The position numbers were made by a program, and so were the translations under genes. Below are positions 1 through 8,114 of a stretch of DNA of 64,000 nt, one piece after another. Source of the stretch: WFQV01 sp964611145 (lineage in GTDB: Bacteria > Bacteroidota > Ignavibacteria > Ignavibacteriales > Melioribacteraceae); the NCBI GenBank assembly GCA_964611145.1, contig CAZSYM010000008.1, forward strand, positions 23,714-87,713, given 5' to 3'. Within the stretch, counting starts at the first letter, position 1; the number at the start of each line of letters is the position of its first letter. A model generated the notes under the pieces. The model saw nothing but the letters and a program-made list of their open reading frames with translations. It was not told where the DNA came from and searched no databases.

Positions 1-1
1 A

Positions 2-97
2 AATCTAAGTTATGAGGAAACTTCCGAGGCGATTTTAAAAGCGGAGGAAGAATTAAACAAAATAAATAAAGAAGCCGAAGAGTATTGGTCAAAATAG
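2..97 (+). CDS. C-terminal end of an unidentified protein (partial)
   Basis: An open frame enters from the left edge and stops at a TAG (95-97), giving about 31 residues rich in Glu, Lys and Ala that would form a helix. Its end overlaps the TTG start of lpxK by 13 bases, so the two are probably co-transcribed. The helical, acidic tail would suit the C-terminus of a DUF374-type lysophospholipid acyltransferase, a lipid A-related enzyme, but that is a guess from composition and neighbourhood only; too little is visible to name it. Confidence 0.5.
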   Translation, partial: NLSYEETSEAILKAEEELNKINKEAEEYWSK

Positions 98-1158
98 CTC
101 AAATATTGTTGTATCCTTTTGCTTTGCTTTATGCCGTTGTTTTGGGCATTCGCAATTCCCTTTTCGATAAAGGAATATTCAAAAGCGAAAAGGTCGATGC
201 CAAAGTGATTTCGGTGGGAAATTTAACCGTTGGTGGCTCGGGTAAAACTCCCACGGTAATTTATATTGCCAAGCTTTTGAAATCTCACGGAATTAAAGTC
301 GGTATTTTAAGCAGAGGTTACAGACGGAGAACAAAGGGTTATCGCTTTGTTTCCGACGGTAAAAAAATGTTTCTTTCCGTAGAAGATTGCGGAGATGAAA
401 TTTATCTGGCGGCTCAAGAATGCAAAGTCCCCGCTGCCGTTAGCGAAAAGAGAACCGAAGGCGCTCGAAAGTTTTTGCGCGACGCCGAATTGGAAGCCAT
501 AGTATTGGACGACGCATTTCAACATCGTTGGATACATAGGGATTTGAATATCCTGCTCTTTGACCAAAGATTTTTGACCGAAGCCGATTTTTGGGAACGG
601 CGAAGTTTACCGGCGGGACGCATGCGGGAAAGTTTTCGCTCCGTCGAAAGAGCGGACTTGATAATTGTAAACAGAAAGTTTTCTCGAAAAAAGGAAATAC
701 CGACAAGCTTTCGAAAGTTCTTTGAAAACAAGCCTGTTTTTTATGCGTTCTATAAAGCTACTGATATTGTTGATGTTAAGACGGGCGAGGTGTTCGATCC
801 GCATGAATTTCAAGGACAGAAAAGCCTGGTGGTTTCCGGTATCGCTCGCCCCTTTTCTTTCCTCGAGGTTCTGAAGGAACACAAGATTGATATAAGCAAT
901 AAGTTGATTTTTCCGGACCATAAGTTTTATACGGAAAAGGAAATTCAAAGGATAAGGAAAGAATTTTATTCGACAAATTCGTTTTCGGTCTTGACAACAC
1001 AGAAAGATGCCGTTAAATTAAGCGAGTTTTCCAAGCAATTGGACGACATCGACATTTATTATTTGAAAATAGAAATAAACTTTGAGGAAAAGGAAAAATT
1101 TGAAGAAATGATTTTGAAAATGTTTCTTAAACCTAATAAAGGAGGAAAAAATGGCTAA
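85..1158 (+). CDS. lpxK: tetraacyldisaccharide 4'-kinase (lipid A biosynthesis)
   Basis: LpxK phosphorylates the 4' position of tetraacyldisaccharide-1-phosphate to make lipid IVA at the cytoplasmic face of the inner membrane. The 357-residue product has the family P-loop GNLTVGGSGKTP at residues 45-56, LSRGYRRR near 75-82 and the conserved DDAFQHRW at 142-149, followed by LPAGRM. The hydrophobic N-terminus (about 5-22) fits the usual membrane anchor. The start is TTG at 85, inside the preceding reading frame; no better ATG lies before the P-loop. The 3' end overlaps ppdK by 8 bases and contains the ppdK ribosome binding site. Its presence shows the cell makes lipopolysaccharide. Confidence 0.93.
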   Translation: MVKIAQILLYPFALLYAVVLGIRNSLFDKGIFKSEKVDAKVISVGNLTVGGSGKTPTVIYIAKLLKSHGIKVGILSRGYRRRTKGYRFVSDGKKMFLSVEDCGDEIYLAAQECKVPAAVSEKRTEGARKFLRDAELEAIVLDDAFQHRWIHRDLNILLFDQRFLTEADFWERRSLPAGRMRESFRSVERADLIIVNRKFSRKKEIPTSFRKFFENKPVFYAFYKATDIVDVKTGEVFDPHEFQGQKSLVVSGIARPFSFLEVLKEHKIDISNKLIFPDHKFYTEKEIQRIRKEFYSTNSFSVLTTQKDAVKLSEFSKQLDDIDIYYLKIEINFEEKEKFEEMILKMFLKPNKGGKNG

Positions 1159-3934
1159 AAAGACCAAAGGAAAAAAATTGGTTTACCTGTTCGGAAACGG
1201 GAAAGCCGATGGTACTGCGGCAATGAAAGAGTTGCTGGGCGGTAAAGGTGCTAATCTTGCTGAAATGAACAGAATCGGAGTGCCGGTCCCGCCGGGATTT
1301 ACCATTACGACGGAAGTTTGCAACAAATATTTTGAAATAGGTCCCGCGGCAACAAAGAAAATGCTGGAACCCGAAGTAAAAAAAGGTATTGCTCACGTTG
1401 AGAAAATAATGAAACTGAAATTTGGAGATAAAGATAATCCCTTATTGGTTTCGGTTCGTTCCGGTGCGCCTGCTTCCATGCCGGGAATGATGGATACCGT
1501 TTTGAATCTCGGACTTAATGAAAAAGTGGTCGAAGGACTCGCGGCAAAGACCAACAATCCCCGCTTTGCATGGGATTCCTATCGTCGCTTTATTCAAATG
1601 TACGGCGATGTCGTGCTTGGAATGAAGCCCGAAAACAAGGAGGATCATGATCCTTTCGAAGAGATAATCGATGAAATGAAAAAGCAGAAAGGTATTAAAC
1701 TCGATACGGAATTTACTGTTGACGATTTGAAAGAGATGGCTGAGCGCTTCAAAAAAATCATAAAGAAAAAGACCAAGAAGAACTTTCCCACCGATCCGTG
1801 GGAACAACTTTGGGGCGCAATTATGGCAGTGTTCGATAGTTGGAACAACGACCGCGCAATATTGTATCGTCAGATGAACAATATTCCGGCTCACTGGGGA
1901 ACGGCGGTTAACGTGCAAGCGATGGTCTTTGGAAATATGGGTGAGGATTCCGCTACCGGCGTTGCCTTTACCAGAGATGCCGCTACGGGAGAAAATGTAT
2001 TCAATGGCGAATATTTGATAAATGCACAAGGCGAGGATGTTGTGGCGGGCATAAGAACCCCGCAGCAGATTACGAAAGCCGGTTCTATTAAATGGGCTAA
2101 GGCTCAAGGAATTTCCGAGAAAGAAAGAAGGGAAAAATATCCTTCCCTCGAGGAAGCAATGCCCAAAGTCTATAAAGAACTTGACCGAGTGCAAAAGAAA
2201 CTCGAAAAGCATTATAAAGATATGCAGGACTTGGAATTCACCATTCAGAACGGAAAACTTTGGTTGCTTCAAACTCGTACGGGTAAGCGTACCGGTGCCG
2301 CAATGGTTAAAATTGCAATGGATATGTTGAAGGAAGGAATGATAGATGAAAAGACGGCTGTTATGCGCGTTGAACCGGAAAAATTGGATGAATTGCTCCA
2401 TCCCGTTTTTGACAAAGAGGAATTGAAGAAAGCCAAAGTTATTACGAAAGGCTTGGGCGCTTCTCCTGGCGCCGCTACCGGTCGCGTTGTTTTCCATGCC
2501 GAAGATGCGGAGGAATGGGCGGCGAAAGGTGAGAAAGTTATTCTGGTGCGTTTGGAAACTTCTCCCGAAGATTTGAAAGGTATGAACGCTGCGGAAGGTA
2601 TTCTCACTGCTCGCGGCGGTATGACCTCTCACGCGGCAGTCGTGGCTCGCGGAATGGGAAAATGCGCCGTTACCGGAGCTGGTGAATTGAGAATAGATTA
2701 CAAAAAGAAAATTGCCAAGACGGATGAAGTTACAATCAAGGAAGGCGATTGGATTTCTCTTGACGGTTCTACTGGCTTCGTTTATGCGGGTAAAATTAAA
2801 ACCGCAGAACCGAAATTGAGTGGAAATTTCGAAAAGTTGATGAGACTTGCCGATAAGTACGCTCGCCTTAAAGTACGTACAAATGCGGATACTCCCGAGG
2901 ATTCGCAGCGGGCTCGCAGTTTCGGCGCGAAAGGAATCGGACTTTGCCGTACGGAGCATATGTTCTTCGGTGAGGATAAAATCCTTGCGGTGCGCGAGAT
3001 GATTCTCGCCGACGACGAAGCCGGTAGAAGAAAGGCTTTGGATAAGCTTCTTCCGATTCAACGGAAGGACTTCGAAGGAATTTTTACCGCCATGAACGGT
3101 TTACCGGTTACCATTCGCTTGTTGGATCCTCCTTTGCACGAGTTCCTGCCCAAGGAAGCGAAGGAGCAAAAGGAGATGGCAAAGATAATGGGCGTTTCCG
3201 TTTCCGCAATAAAGAAAAAAGTCGAGGAACTGGCGGAGGTTAACCCCATGCTCGGTCATCGTGGCTGCCGACTTGGTAACACGTATCCCGAAATTACCGA
3301 AATGCAAACTCGCGCCATTTTGGAAGCGGCGCTGAATGTTAGAAAGAAAGGCGTGCGTGTTTATCCCGAAATAATGGTTCCTTTGGTTTCCACAAAGAAG
3401 GAATTGGATTTGCAGAAGGAAATTATTTTGAAAACCGCTCAGGAGGTTTTCAAACGTCGCAAAACCAAAATCAATTTTTTGGTCGGAACGATGATAGAAA
3501 CTCCTCGCGCCGCTTTAACTGCGGGAGAAATAGCGGAAACCGCCCAGTTCTTTAGCTTCGGTACCAACGACCTTACTCAAATGACTTTCGGGTTCTCGCG
3601 CGACGATATCGGTTCTTTCTTACCCGAATATAAGTCAAAGGGTATTTTGGAAGTCGATCCTTTCGAAGTGCTTGATAGAAACGGAGTGGGTAAATTGGTT
3701 AAAATGGCATGCGAGGAAGGACGTAAAACAAGAGCCGACCTCAAATTGGGAATTTGCGGTGAGCATGGCGGCGAGCCGTCCTCCGTCGAATTTTGCCATA
3801 TAACCGGTTTGGATTATGTAAGCTGTTCGCCTTTCCGCGTTCCTATTGCACGCTTGGCAGCAGCTCGCGCCGCTTTGACTTTCCCGCAAAAGGTTAAGAA
3901 AGCGGTTAAAAAGAAAACTGCTAAGAAGAAATAA
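1151..3934 (+). CDS. ppdK: pyruvate, phosphate dikinase
   Basis: PPDK interconverts pyruvate, ATP and phosphate with PEP, AMP and pyrophosphate in central metabolism. The 927-residue product has the N-terminal ATP-grasp region, the swivelling phosphohistidine domain with GGMTSHAAVVARGMGKCAV (phospho-His about residue 494) and the C-terminal PEP-binding barrel with GICGEHGGEPSS (catalytic Cys about 869). The start ATG follows a strong Shine-Dalgarno site (AAAGGAGG) lying in the end of lpxK. It is slightly longer than the usual ~880 residues: both termini are lysine-rich, and the last ~17 residues are almost only Lys, Ala, Val and Thr, which is not needed for catalysis. A GC hairpin follows the stop. 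Confidence 0.96.
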   Translation: MAKKTKGKKLVYLFGNGKADGTAAMKELLGGKGANLAEMNRIGVPVPPGFTITTEVCNKYFEIGPAATKKMLEPEVKKGIAHVEKIMKLKFGDKDNPLLVSVRSGAPASMPGMMDTVLNLGLNEKVVEGLAAKTNNPRFAWDSYRRFIQMYGDVVLGMKPENKEDHDPFEEIIDEMKKQKGIKLDTEFTVDDLKEMAERFKKIIKKKTKKNFPTDPWEQLWGAIMAVFDSWNNDRAILYRQMNNIPAHWGTAVNVQAMVFGNMGEDSATGVAFTRDAATGENVFNGEYLINAQGEDVVAGIRTPQQITKAGSIKWAKAQGISEKERREKYPSLEEAMPKVYKELDRVQKKLEKHYKDMQDLEFTIQNGKLWLLQTRTGKRTGAAMVKIAMDMLKEGMIDEKTAVMRVEPEKLDELLHPVFDKEELKKAKVITKGLGASPGAATGRVVFHAEDAEEWAAKGEKVILVRLETSPEDLKGMNAAEGILTARGGMTSHAAVVARGMGKCAVTGAGELRIDYKKKIAKTDEVTIKEGDWISLDGSTGFVYAGKIKTAEPKLSGNFEKLMRLADKYARLKVRTNADTPEDSQRARSFGAKGIGLCRTEHMFFGEDKILAVREMILADDEAGRRKALDKLLPIQRKDFEGIFTAMNGLPVTIRLLDPPLHEFLPKEAKEQKEMAKIMGVSVSAIKKKVEELAEVNPMLGHRGCRLGNTYPEITEMQTRAILEAALNVRKKGVRVYPEIMVPLVSTKKELDLQKEIILKTAQEVFKRRKTKINFLVGTMIETPRAALTAGEIAETAQFFSFGTNDLTQMTFGFSRDDIGSFLPEYKSKGILEVDPFEVLDRNGVGKLVKMACEEGRKTRADLKLGICGEHGGEPSSVEFCHITGLDYVSCSPFRVPIARLAAARAALTFPQKVKKAVKKKTAKKK

Positions 3935-3940
3935 AAATAA

Positions 3941-3967
3941 CGAGTCGCCGCTTTCGGCGGCGGCTCG
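3941..3967 (+). terminator. GC-rich hairpin between ppdK and queA
   Basis: A stem of about 11 pairs with one G-U (left arm 3941-3951, right arm 3957-3967) closes a five-base loop. It begins 7 bases after the ppdK stop. There is no U-run on the 3' side, so it is either a weak terminator or an mRNA-stabilising 3' structure. Confidence 0.45.
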
Positions 3968-4052
3968 CCCGTAAATCGGGAAAGAAAAGGATTTCGAATG
4001 AGAAGAAGTAAGTAATGAGATTGGAAAACAAAAATACGAAGCAGGAGAGAAA

Positions 4053-5090
4053 ATGAAACTATCGGATTTCAAATTCAAATTGCCTAAGACAGCAATCGCA
4101 AAATTCCCCGTCTCTCCGCGGGATTCGGCGCGATTGATGGTTTTGGATAGAAAAACTCAAACAATTGAACACAAAGTATTTCGCGATATTATCAATTATG
4201 TTTCCAGCGGCGATGTGCTGGTTGTTAACGAATCCAAGGTGATGCAAGCGCGCCTGATAGGTAAAAAAGAACGCACGAACGCCTTGATTGAAGTGTTTGT
4301 CTTGCGGGAGCTTAACAGTCGTGAAAATATTTGGGACGTTATCGTTGACCCCGCACGGAAAGTCAGGATAGGAAACCGCATTTATTTTAGCGATACACTC
4401 TGGTGCGAAGTGATTGATAACACGACTTCCCGCGGACGGACGGTGAGATTCAATCAAGGTAGCAAGGATATTTATCGCGCAATAGAAAAAATCGGTCAAA
4501 CTCCCTTGCCTCCTTACATTAATCGGAATGTGTTACCGGAGGATAAGGAAAATTATCAGACTGTCTTTGCCAAAGTGGACGGCTCGGTTGCCGCGCCCAC
4601 GGCAGGCTTGCATTTTACGAAAGAACTGTTGAGAAAAATACAGAAGAAAAAAGTGAAGATTGCCAAGGTGACTCTTCACATAGGACTCGGTACTTTCCGT
4701 CCTGTGGAGGTGGAGGACTTGACCAAACATAGGATGGATTCGGAATATTTCGAAATAACCGAGGAGACGGCGGAAAAAATCAACGAAGCCATCCGAAAAG
4801 GGAAAAATGTAATTGCCGTAGGCACGAGTACCGTTCGCGCTTTGGAAAGTAGCGTTACGGCAAGCGGTTTCGTTAAGCCGGGTAGCGGTTGGACGGATAA
4901 ATTTATCTTTCCGCCGTATGAATTTAAAATCCCGACTAAATTGATTACCAATTTCCACCAGCCGGGTTCGACGTTGATTATGCTTACCTCCGCTTTTGCA
5001 GGTTATGACCTTTTGATGAAGGCTTATAAGGAAGCTTTGAAGGAAAAATACAGATTCCTCAGTTACGGCGATGCAATGTTGATTCAATAA
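4053..5090 (+). CDS. queA: S-adenosylmethionine:tRNA ribosyltransferase-isomerase
   Basis: QueA transfers and isomerises the ribosyl group of SAM onto 7-aminomethyl-7-deazaguanine in tRNA to make epoxyqueuosine at wobble position 34. The 345-residue length is typical. Family motifs seen are VAAPTAGLHFT (about 180-190) and, near the C-terminus, TNFHQPGSTLIMLTSAFAG, which belong to the active-site region. The N-terminal DFKFKLPKTAIAKFPVSPRD also fits (family: ...LP.elIA..P...RD). The ATG is preceded by CAGGAGAGAAA as ribosome binding site. It ends at a strong intrinsic terminator, so queA closes this transcript. Confidence 0.95.
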   Translation: MKLSDFKFKLPKTAIAKFPVSPRDSARLMVLDRKTQTIEHKVFRDIINYVSSGDVLVVNESKVMQARLIGKKERTNALIEVFVLRELNSRENIWDVIVDPARKVRIGNRIYFSDTLWCEVIDNTTSRGRTVRFNQGSKDIYRAIEKIGQTPLPPYINRNVLPEDKENYQTVFAKVDGSVAAPTAGLHFTKELLRKIQKKKVKIAKVTLHIGLGTFRPVEVEDLTKHRMDSEYFEITEETAEKINEAIRKGKNVIAVGTSTVRALESSVTASGFVKPGSGWTDKFIFPPYEFKIPTKLITNFHQPGSTLIMLTSAFAGYDLLMKAYKEALKEKYRFLSYGDAMLIQ

Positions 5091-5097
5091 TAAATAG

Positions 5098-5130
5098 GCT
5101 CCCGAGTTTTGGCTCGGGAGCTTGCTTTTA
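5098..5130 (+). terminator. intrinsic terminator after queA
   Basis: A perfect 9-bp stem (5098-5106 with 5113-5121, GCTCCCGAG/CTCGGGAGC) has a six-base loop and is followed by TTGCTTTTA. It separates queA from ispD and argues against any ispD start upstream of about 5130. Confidence 0.85.
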
Positions 5131-5250
5131 AACTCCCGCTCGATTTTCCAAAAGTCCCATAAGAATCAATTTGTGCTCGACTTCGACGTATCGTTAATTT
5201 TTTCACTTTTTGTTAATTTAGCTTTTGACATATTTTTCAAAAGGAAAGCG

Positions 5251-5937
5251 ATGAAGACTTTTGCTATAATACCCGCTGGCGGTAAAGGAACGAGGCTGGG
5301 AACAAGTACACCCAAGCAATATCTGAAAGTGTTGGGAAAGGAAATAATAGCCTATACGTTACAAGTTTTTCAAGATTGCGAATTAATAGATGAAATTGTG
5401 ATTGCCGCCGAGGAAAGATATTTTCAAACTCTTGAGACTCTTGTGGGAAAATTCAATTTGACAAAGGTGAAAAATATTGTCAAAGGAGGGGCAACAAGAC
5501 AGGATTCGGTTTATAATGCATTAATTTCCTTGGAGGCTGATGATACAGATATTGTTGCGGTTCACGATGCCGCGCGTCCGCTTTTATCAAGGGAAATTTT
5601 GCGTAGGGCTGTTGAAAAAGCTCGGAAGGTTAAAAGTGTTGTTGTTGCCGTTAAAATGCGTGATACCGTTTTGGAGGGGGAAGAAAAAGTGGAGAATTAT
5701 TTGGAGAGGGAAAGGATTTACGCAGTGCAAACTCCGCAGGTGTTCGAATATTCTCTTTTGAAAAAGGCTATGGACAAGGCGCGGGAAGAAAATTTTATCG
5801 GCACTGATGAATCTTCTCTTGTTTATCGGGCATCGAACGAAGTGTTTATTTGCGAAGGTAGTTCGGAGAATTTTAAAATCACTACGGAAACGGATTTGAA
5901 GCTTTTCGAATACTTTCTTAATTTAAAAATAAAATAA
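5251..5937 (+). CDS. ispD: 2-C-methyl-D-erythritol 4-phosphate cytidylyltransferase
   Basis: IspD attaches CMP to methylerythritol phosphate, the third step of the non-mevalonate isoprenoid pathway. The 228-residue product starts MKTFAIIPAGGKGTRLG, the CTP-binding loop of the family, followed by TPKQYL with the conserved Lys at about 22, and VAVHDAARP in the middle. The open frame extends upstream to 5122, but that would begin inside the queA terminator and add 43 residues absent from the family. The ATG at 5251 has AAAAGGAAAG just before it and puts the nucleotide loop at the usual distance from the N-terminus. plsY follows after 17 bases. Confidence 0.95.
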   Translation: MKTFAIIPAGGKGTRLGTSTPKQYLKVLGKEIIAYTLQVFQDCELIDEIVIAAEERYFQTLETLVGKFNLTKVKNIVKGGATRQDSVYNALISLEADDTDIVAVHDAARPLLSREILRRAVEKARKVKSVVVAVKMRDTVLEGEEKVENYLERERIYAVQTPQVFEYSLLKKAMDKAREENFIGTDESSLVYRASNEVFICEGSSENFKITTETDLKLFEYFLNLKIK

Positions 5938-5954
5938 AATTTTGTGAGGAATTT

Positions 5955-6617
5955 ATGCTGAATTTACTTGTGATTATCGTCCTTTCCTATTTGGTTGGTT
6001 CGATACCAAACAGCATAATAATTACTAAGTTGGTAAAGGGTGTGGATATTCGCGATTATGGAAGCGGGAACGCTGGCGGTACAAACGTCTCCCGTGTATT
6101 GGGAAAGAAATACGGGATACTTGTAATTGTTTTGGATGCTTTGAAAGGAGCCTTTGCGGTAATAGTCGTGGCACGGCTCTATCTCGGAAATTTCCCCTTT
6201 ACCAATTCCACTCCTTTTGATGATTTTACTTTGGTGCAGATAATTGCCGGTGTGTCGGCTGTTGTCGGACACGTTTGGACTGTTTTTGCAGGTTTCAAAG
6301 GCGGGAAAGGAATAGCCACGGGGTTGGGTGTTTTCCTTTCCATAATTACTATCGATATGCTTTTGGCTTTGGGCGTTTTTGTCCTTGTCGTTGCGCTTTC
6401 ACGTTATGTTTCGCTCGGCTCTATTAGCGCTGCGATTTCCGTCCCGCTGATTATGTTCATACGGCAAAATGTTTTTCATGCCCATGTTACAGGTTATTAC
6501 ACTATAATGCCTTTTGCCGTTTTGTTGGCTTTGCTTGTTATTTATACTCATAGAGCAAATTTGAAAAGAGTCTTTGCCGGAGAGGAACATAAAATAAGCT
6601 TTAGGAAAAAGAAGTAA
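5955..6617 (+). CDS. plsY: glycerol-3-phosphate acyltransferase PlsY
   Basis: PlsY acylates sn-glycerol 3-phosphate with acyl-phosphate, the first committed step of phospholipid synthesis, in the inner membrane. The 220-residue protein is strongly hydrophobic and carries the family's three motifs in order: YLVGSIPNS, GSGNAGGTNVSRVLG and FKGGKGIATGLGVF, plus a C-terminal YTHRANLKR. It sits 2 bases before gpsA, which makes its substrate, so the two form a phospholipid head-group precursor operon. The ribosome binding site is GTGAGGAATTT. Confidence 0.96.
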   Translation: MLNLLVIIVLSYLVGSIPNSIIITKLVKGVDIRDYGSGNAGGTNVSRVLGKKYGILVIVLDALKGAFAVIVVARLYLGNFPFTNSTPFDDFTLVQIIAGVSAVVGHVWTVFAGFKGGKGIATGLGVFLSIITIDMLLALGVFVLVVALSRYVSLGSISAAISVPLIMFIRQNVFHAHVTGYYTIMPFAVLLALLVIYTHRANLKRVFAGEEHKISFRKKK

Positions 6618-6619
6618 AA

Positions 6620-7618
6620 ATGCGAATATCGGTTTTAGGTGCGGGTAGCTGGGGAACAACTTTAGCAATTGTTCTTCAGAACAACGGCCACGAGGTAACT
6701 CTGTGGGAATATAAAAGATTTTATGCGGCAAAACTTAATCGAACGAGGGAAAATAAAATTTATTTGCCGGGAATAAAAATCCCGAAAGAAATCAAAATCA
6801 CCCATTCGCTCCAGGAAGCCTCCGAAAAACAGCATATGATTGTTCTTGCAATCCCTTCGCAGTTTTTAAGAGGAGTTATAAGAAAAATAAAAGATTATGA
6901 TTATCGAAACACTACCTTTGTGAGTGTGGCAAAGGGAATCGAGAAAGGGACGCTTATGACGGTTTCTCAAATTTTGAAGGATGAAATACCCTCCGTGGAA
7001 GCCGAGCATATAGGCGTGCTTTCGGGACCCAGCCATGCCGAAGAAGTGAGTCGGAAAATTCCTACCGCCGTAGTTGCCGCATCAGAAAGTGAAAGCACAG
7101 CGCATGTTATACAAGCCGCGTTCATGAATTCTTATTTCCGCGTTTATTCATCTACGGATTTGATAGGCGTGGAACTTGGAGGCGCATTTAAAAACGTAAT
7201 AGCGATAGGTGCGGGAATTATTGACGGTATCGGTTTCGGTGATAATTCGAAAGCGGCAATAATGACCCGGGCAATAGCCGAAATTACAAGACTCGGTGTG
7301 GAAATGGGCGCTAACCCTAAGACTTTCTCCGGACTTTCCGGCATAGGGGATTTGATTGTGACCTGTATGAGTCGTCACAGTCGAAATCGCTACGTGGGAG
7401 AGCAAATCGGGAAAGGCAAGAAATTAAAAGATGTTATCAAATCAATGGAAATGGTTGCCGAAGGCGTGGAAACAAGCCGTTCGGTGCATGAGCTTTCCGC
7501 TAAGTATCACGTGGAAACCCCTATCGCCGAAGCGGTTTATAAGGTGCTTTTCCTGGAAGCCGACCCGATGAAGGTTACTTACGAATTAATGACGCGAGAG
7601 ATGAAGGCGGAGCATTAG
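6620..7618 (+). CDS. gpsA: NAD(P)-dependent glycerol-3-phosphate dehydrogenase
   Basis: GpsA reduces dihydroxyacetone phosphate to sn-glycerol 3-phosphate for phospholipid synthesis in the cytosol. The 332-residue protein starts with a Rossmann loop VLGAGSWGTTLA (residues 5-16), then LSGPSHAEEV and ELGGAFKNVIAIGAG with the catalytic Lys in KNV. Length and motifs are standard. It is translated directly after plsY. The next gene converges on it only four bases after the stop, and no terminator hairpin is visible between them. Confidence 0.96.
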   Translation: MRISVLGAGSWGTTLAIVLQNNGHEVTLWEYKRFYAAKLNRTRENKIYLPGIKIPKEIKITHSLQEASEKQHMIVLAIPSQFLRGVIRKIKDYDYRNTTFVSVAKGIEKGTLMTVSQILKDEIPSVEAEHIGVLSGPSHAEEVSRKIPTAVVAASESESTAHVIQAAFMNSYFRVYSSTDLIGVELGGAFKNVIAIGAGIIDGIGFGDNSKAAIMTRAIAEITRLGVEMGANPKTFSGLSGIGDLIVTCMSRHSRNRYVGEQIGKGKKLKDVIKSMEMVAEGVETSRSVHELSAKYHVETPIAEAVYKVLFLEADPMKVTYELMTREMKAEH

Positions 7619-7622
7619 TATT

Positions 7623-8027
7623 TTATTGCTCCACGTGTTGCCCTAATGCTTCTTTTAACTCTTCCGGAAGAGCTGTTTTCTTGAGATTCGTTTTGTCCAC
7701 CGCTACGTGTATCGTCCGAACTTTCGTCTTTACTTTGTCGTTATTCCCGAAAAATTCATATTCGAGAGAGAAAGAGGACTCCCTTAAATTCCGCACTTTT
7801 ACTTTCACGGTGATTACTTCCGAAGGTAGAATTACGGCGTGATAGTCGGCTTCCGCGTGAACTATTGGAATGACAATTTTCTCGTCGTCAAAGGGGTTGC
7901 TTCTTTTTAGTATGTCTTCCAGAAATTCTTCGTACGCCGTATGTGCCAGTTTGAAAGCGTTGGCAAAAAACAATATGCCTGCCGGGTCGGCGTCGTAAAA
8001 GTTTATTCTTATTTTTGTTTCAAACAA
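7623..8027 (-). CDS. acyl-CoA thioesterase, hot-dog fold (YbgC/4HBT type)
   Basis: This 134-residue protein resembles the 4-hydroxybenzoyl-CoA thioesterase/YbgC group. The N-terminus has the sequence YDADPAGILFFANAFKLAHT, in which Asp14 aligns with the catalytic Asp of the family, followed by the long central helix. It would hydrolyse an acyl-CoA thioester in the cytosol; the acyl group cannot be told from sequence. The start is TTG (minus strand, 8027) with an AGGAAAAG ribosome binding site. It is a single-gene transcript, convergent with gpsA and divergent from the repeat protein gene. Confidence 0.82.
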   Translation of the reverse strand: MFETKIRINFYDADPAGILFFANAFKLAHTAYEEFLEDILKRSNPFDDEKIVIPIVHAEADYHAVILPSEVITVKVKVRNLRESSFSLEYEFFGNNDKVKTKVRTIHVAVDKTNLKKTALPEELKEALGQHVEQ

Positions 8028-8114
8028 TTTCTTTTCCTTTTTTTATTTCTTGTGTTCGATTTCTTATTTTAGCCGAACAAATTTAAGAAATAATTTCAAA
8101 ACGGTGGAGGATTT

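Noticed and set aside
1442..3061. 539-residue open frame on the minus strand opposite ppdK
   Set aside because: It lies wholly inside ppdK on the other strand; its composition is that of a reversed coding frame and it shows no family motif or ribosome binding site.
5122..5250. Upstream extension of ispD by 43 residues
   Set aside because: It would start inside the queA terminator and adds residues absent from the IspD family; ATG 5251 has a ribosome binding site.
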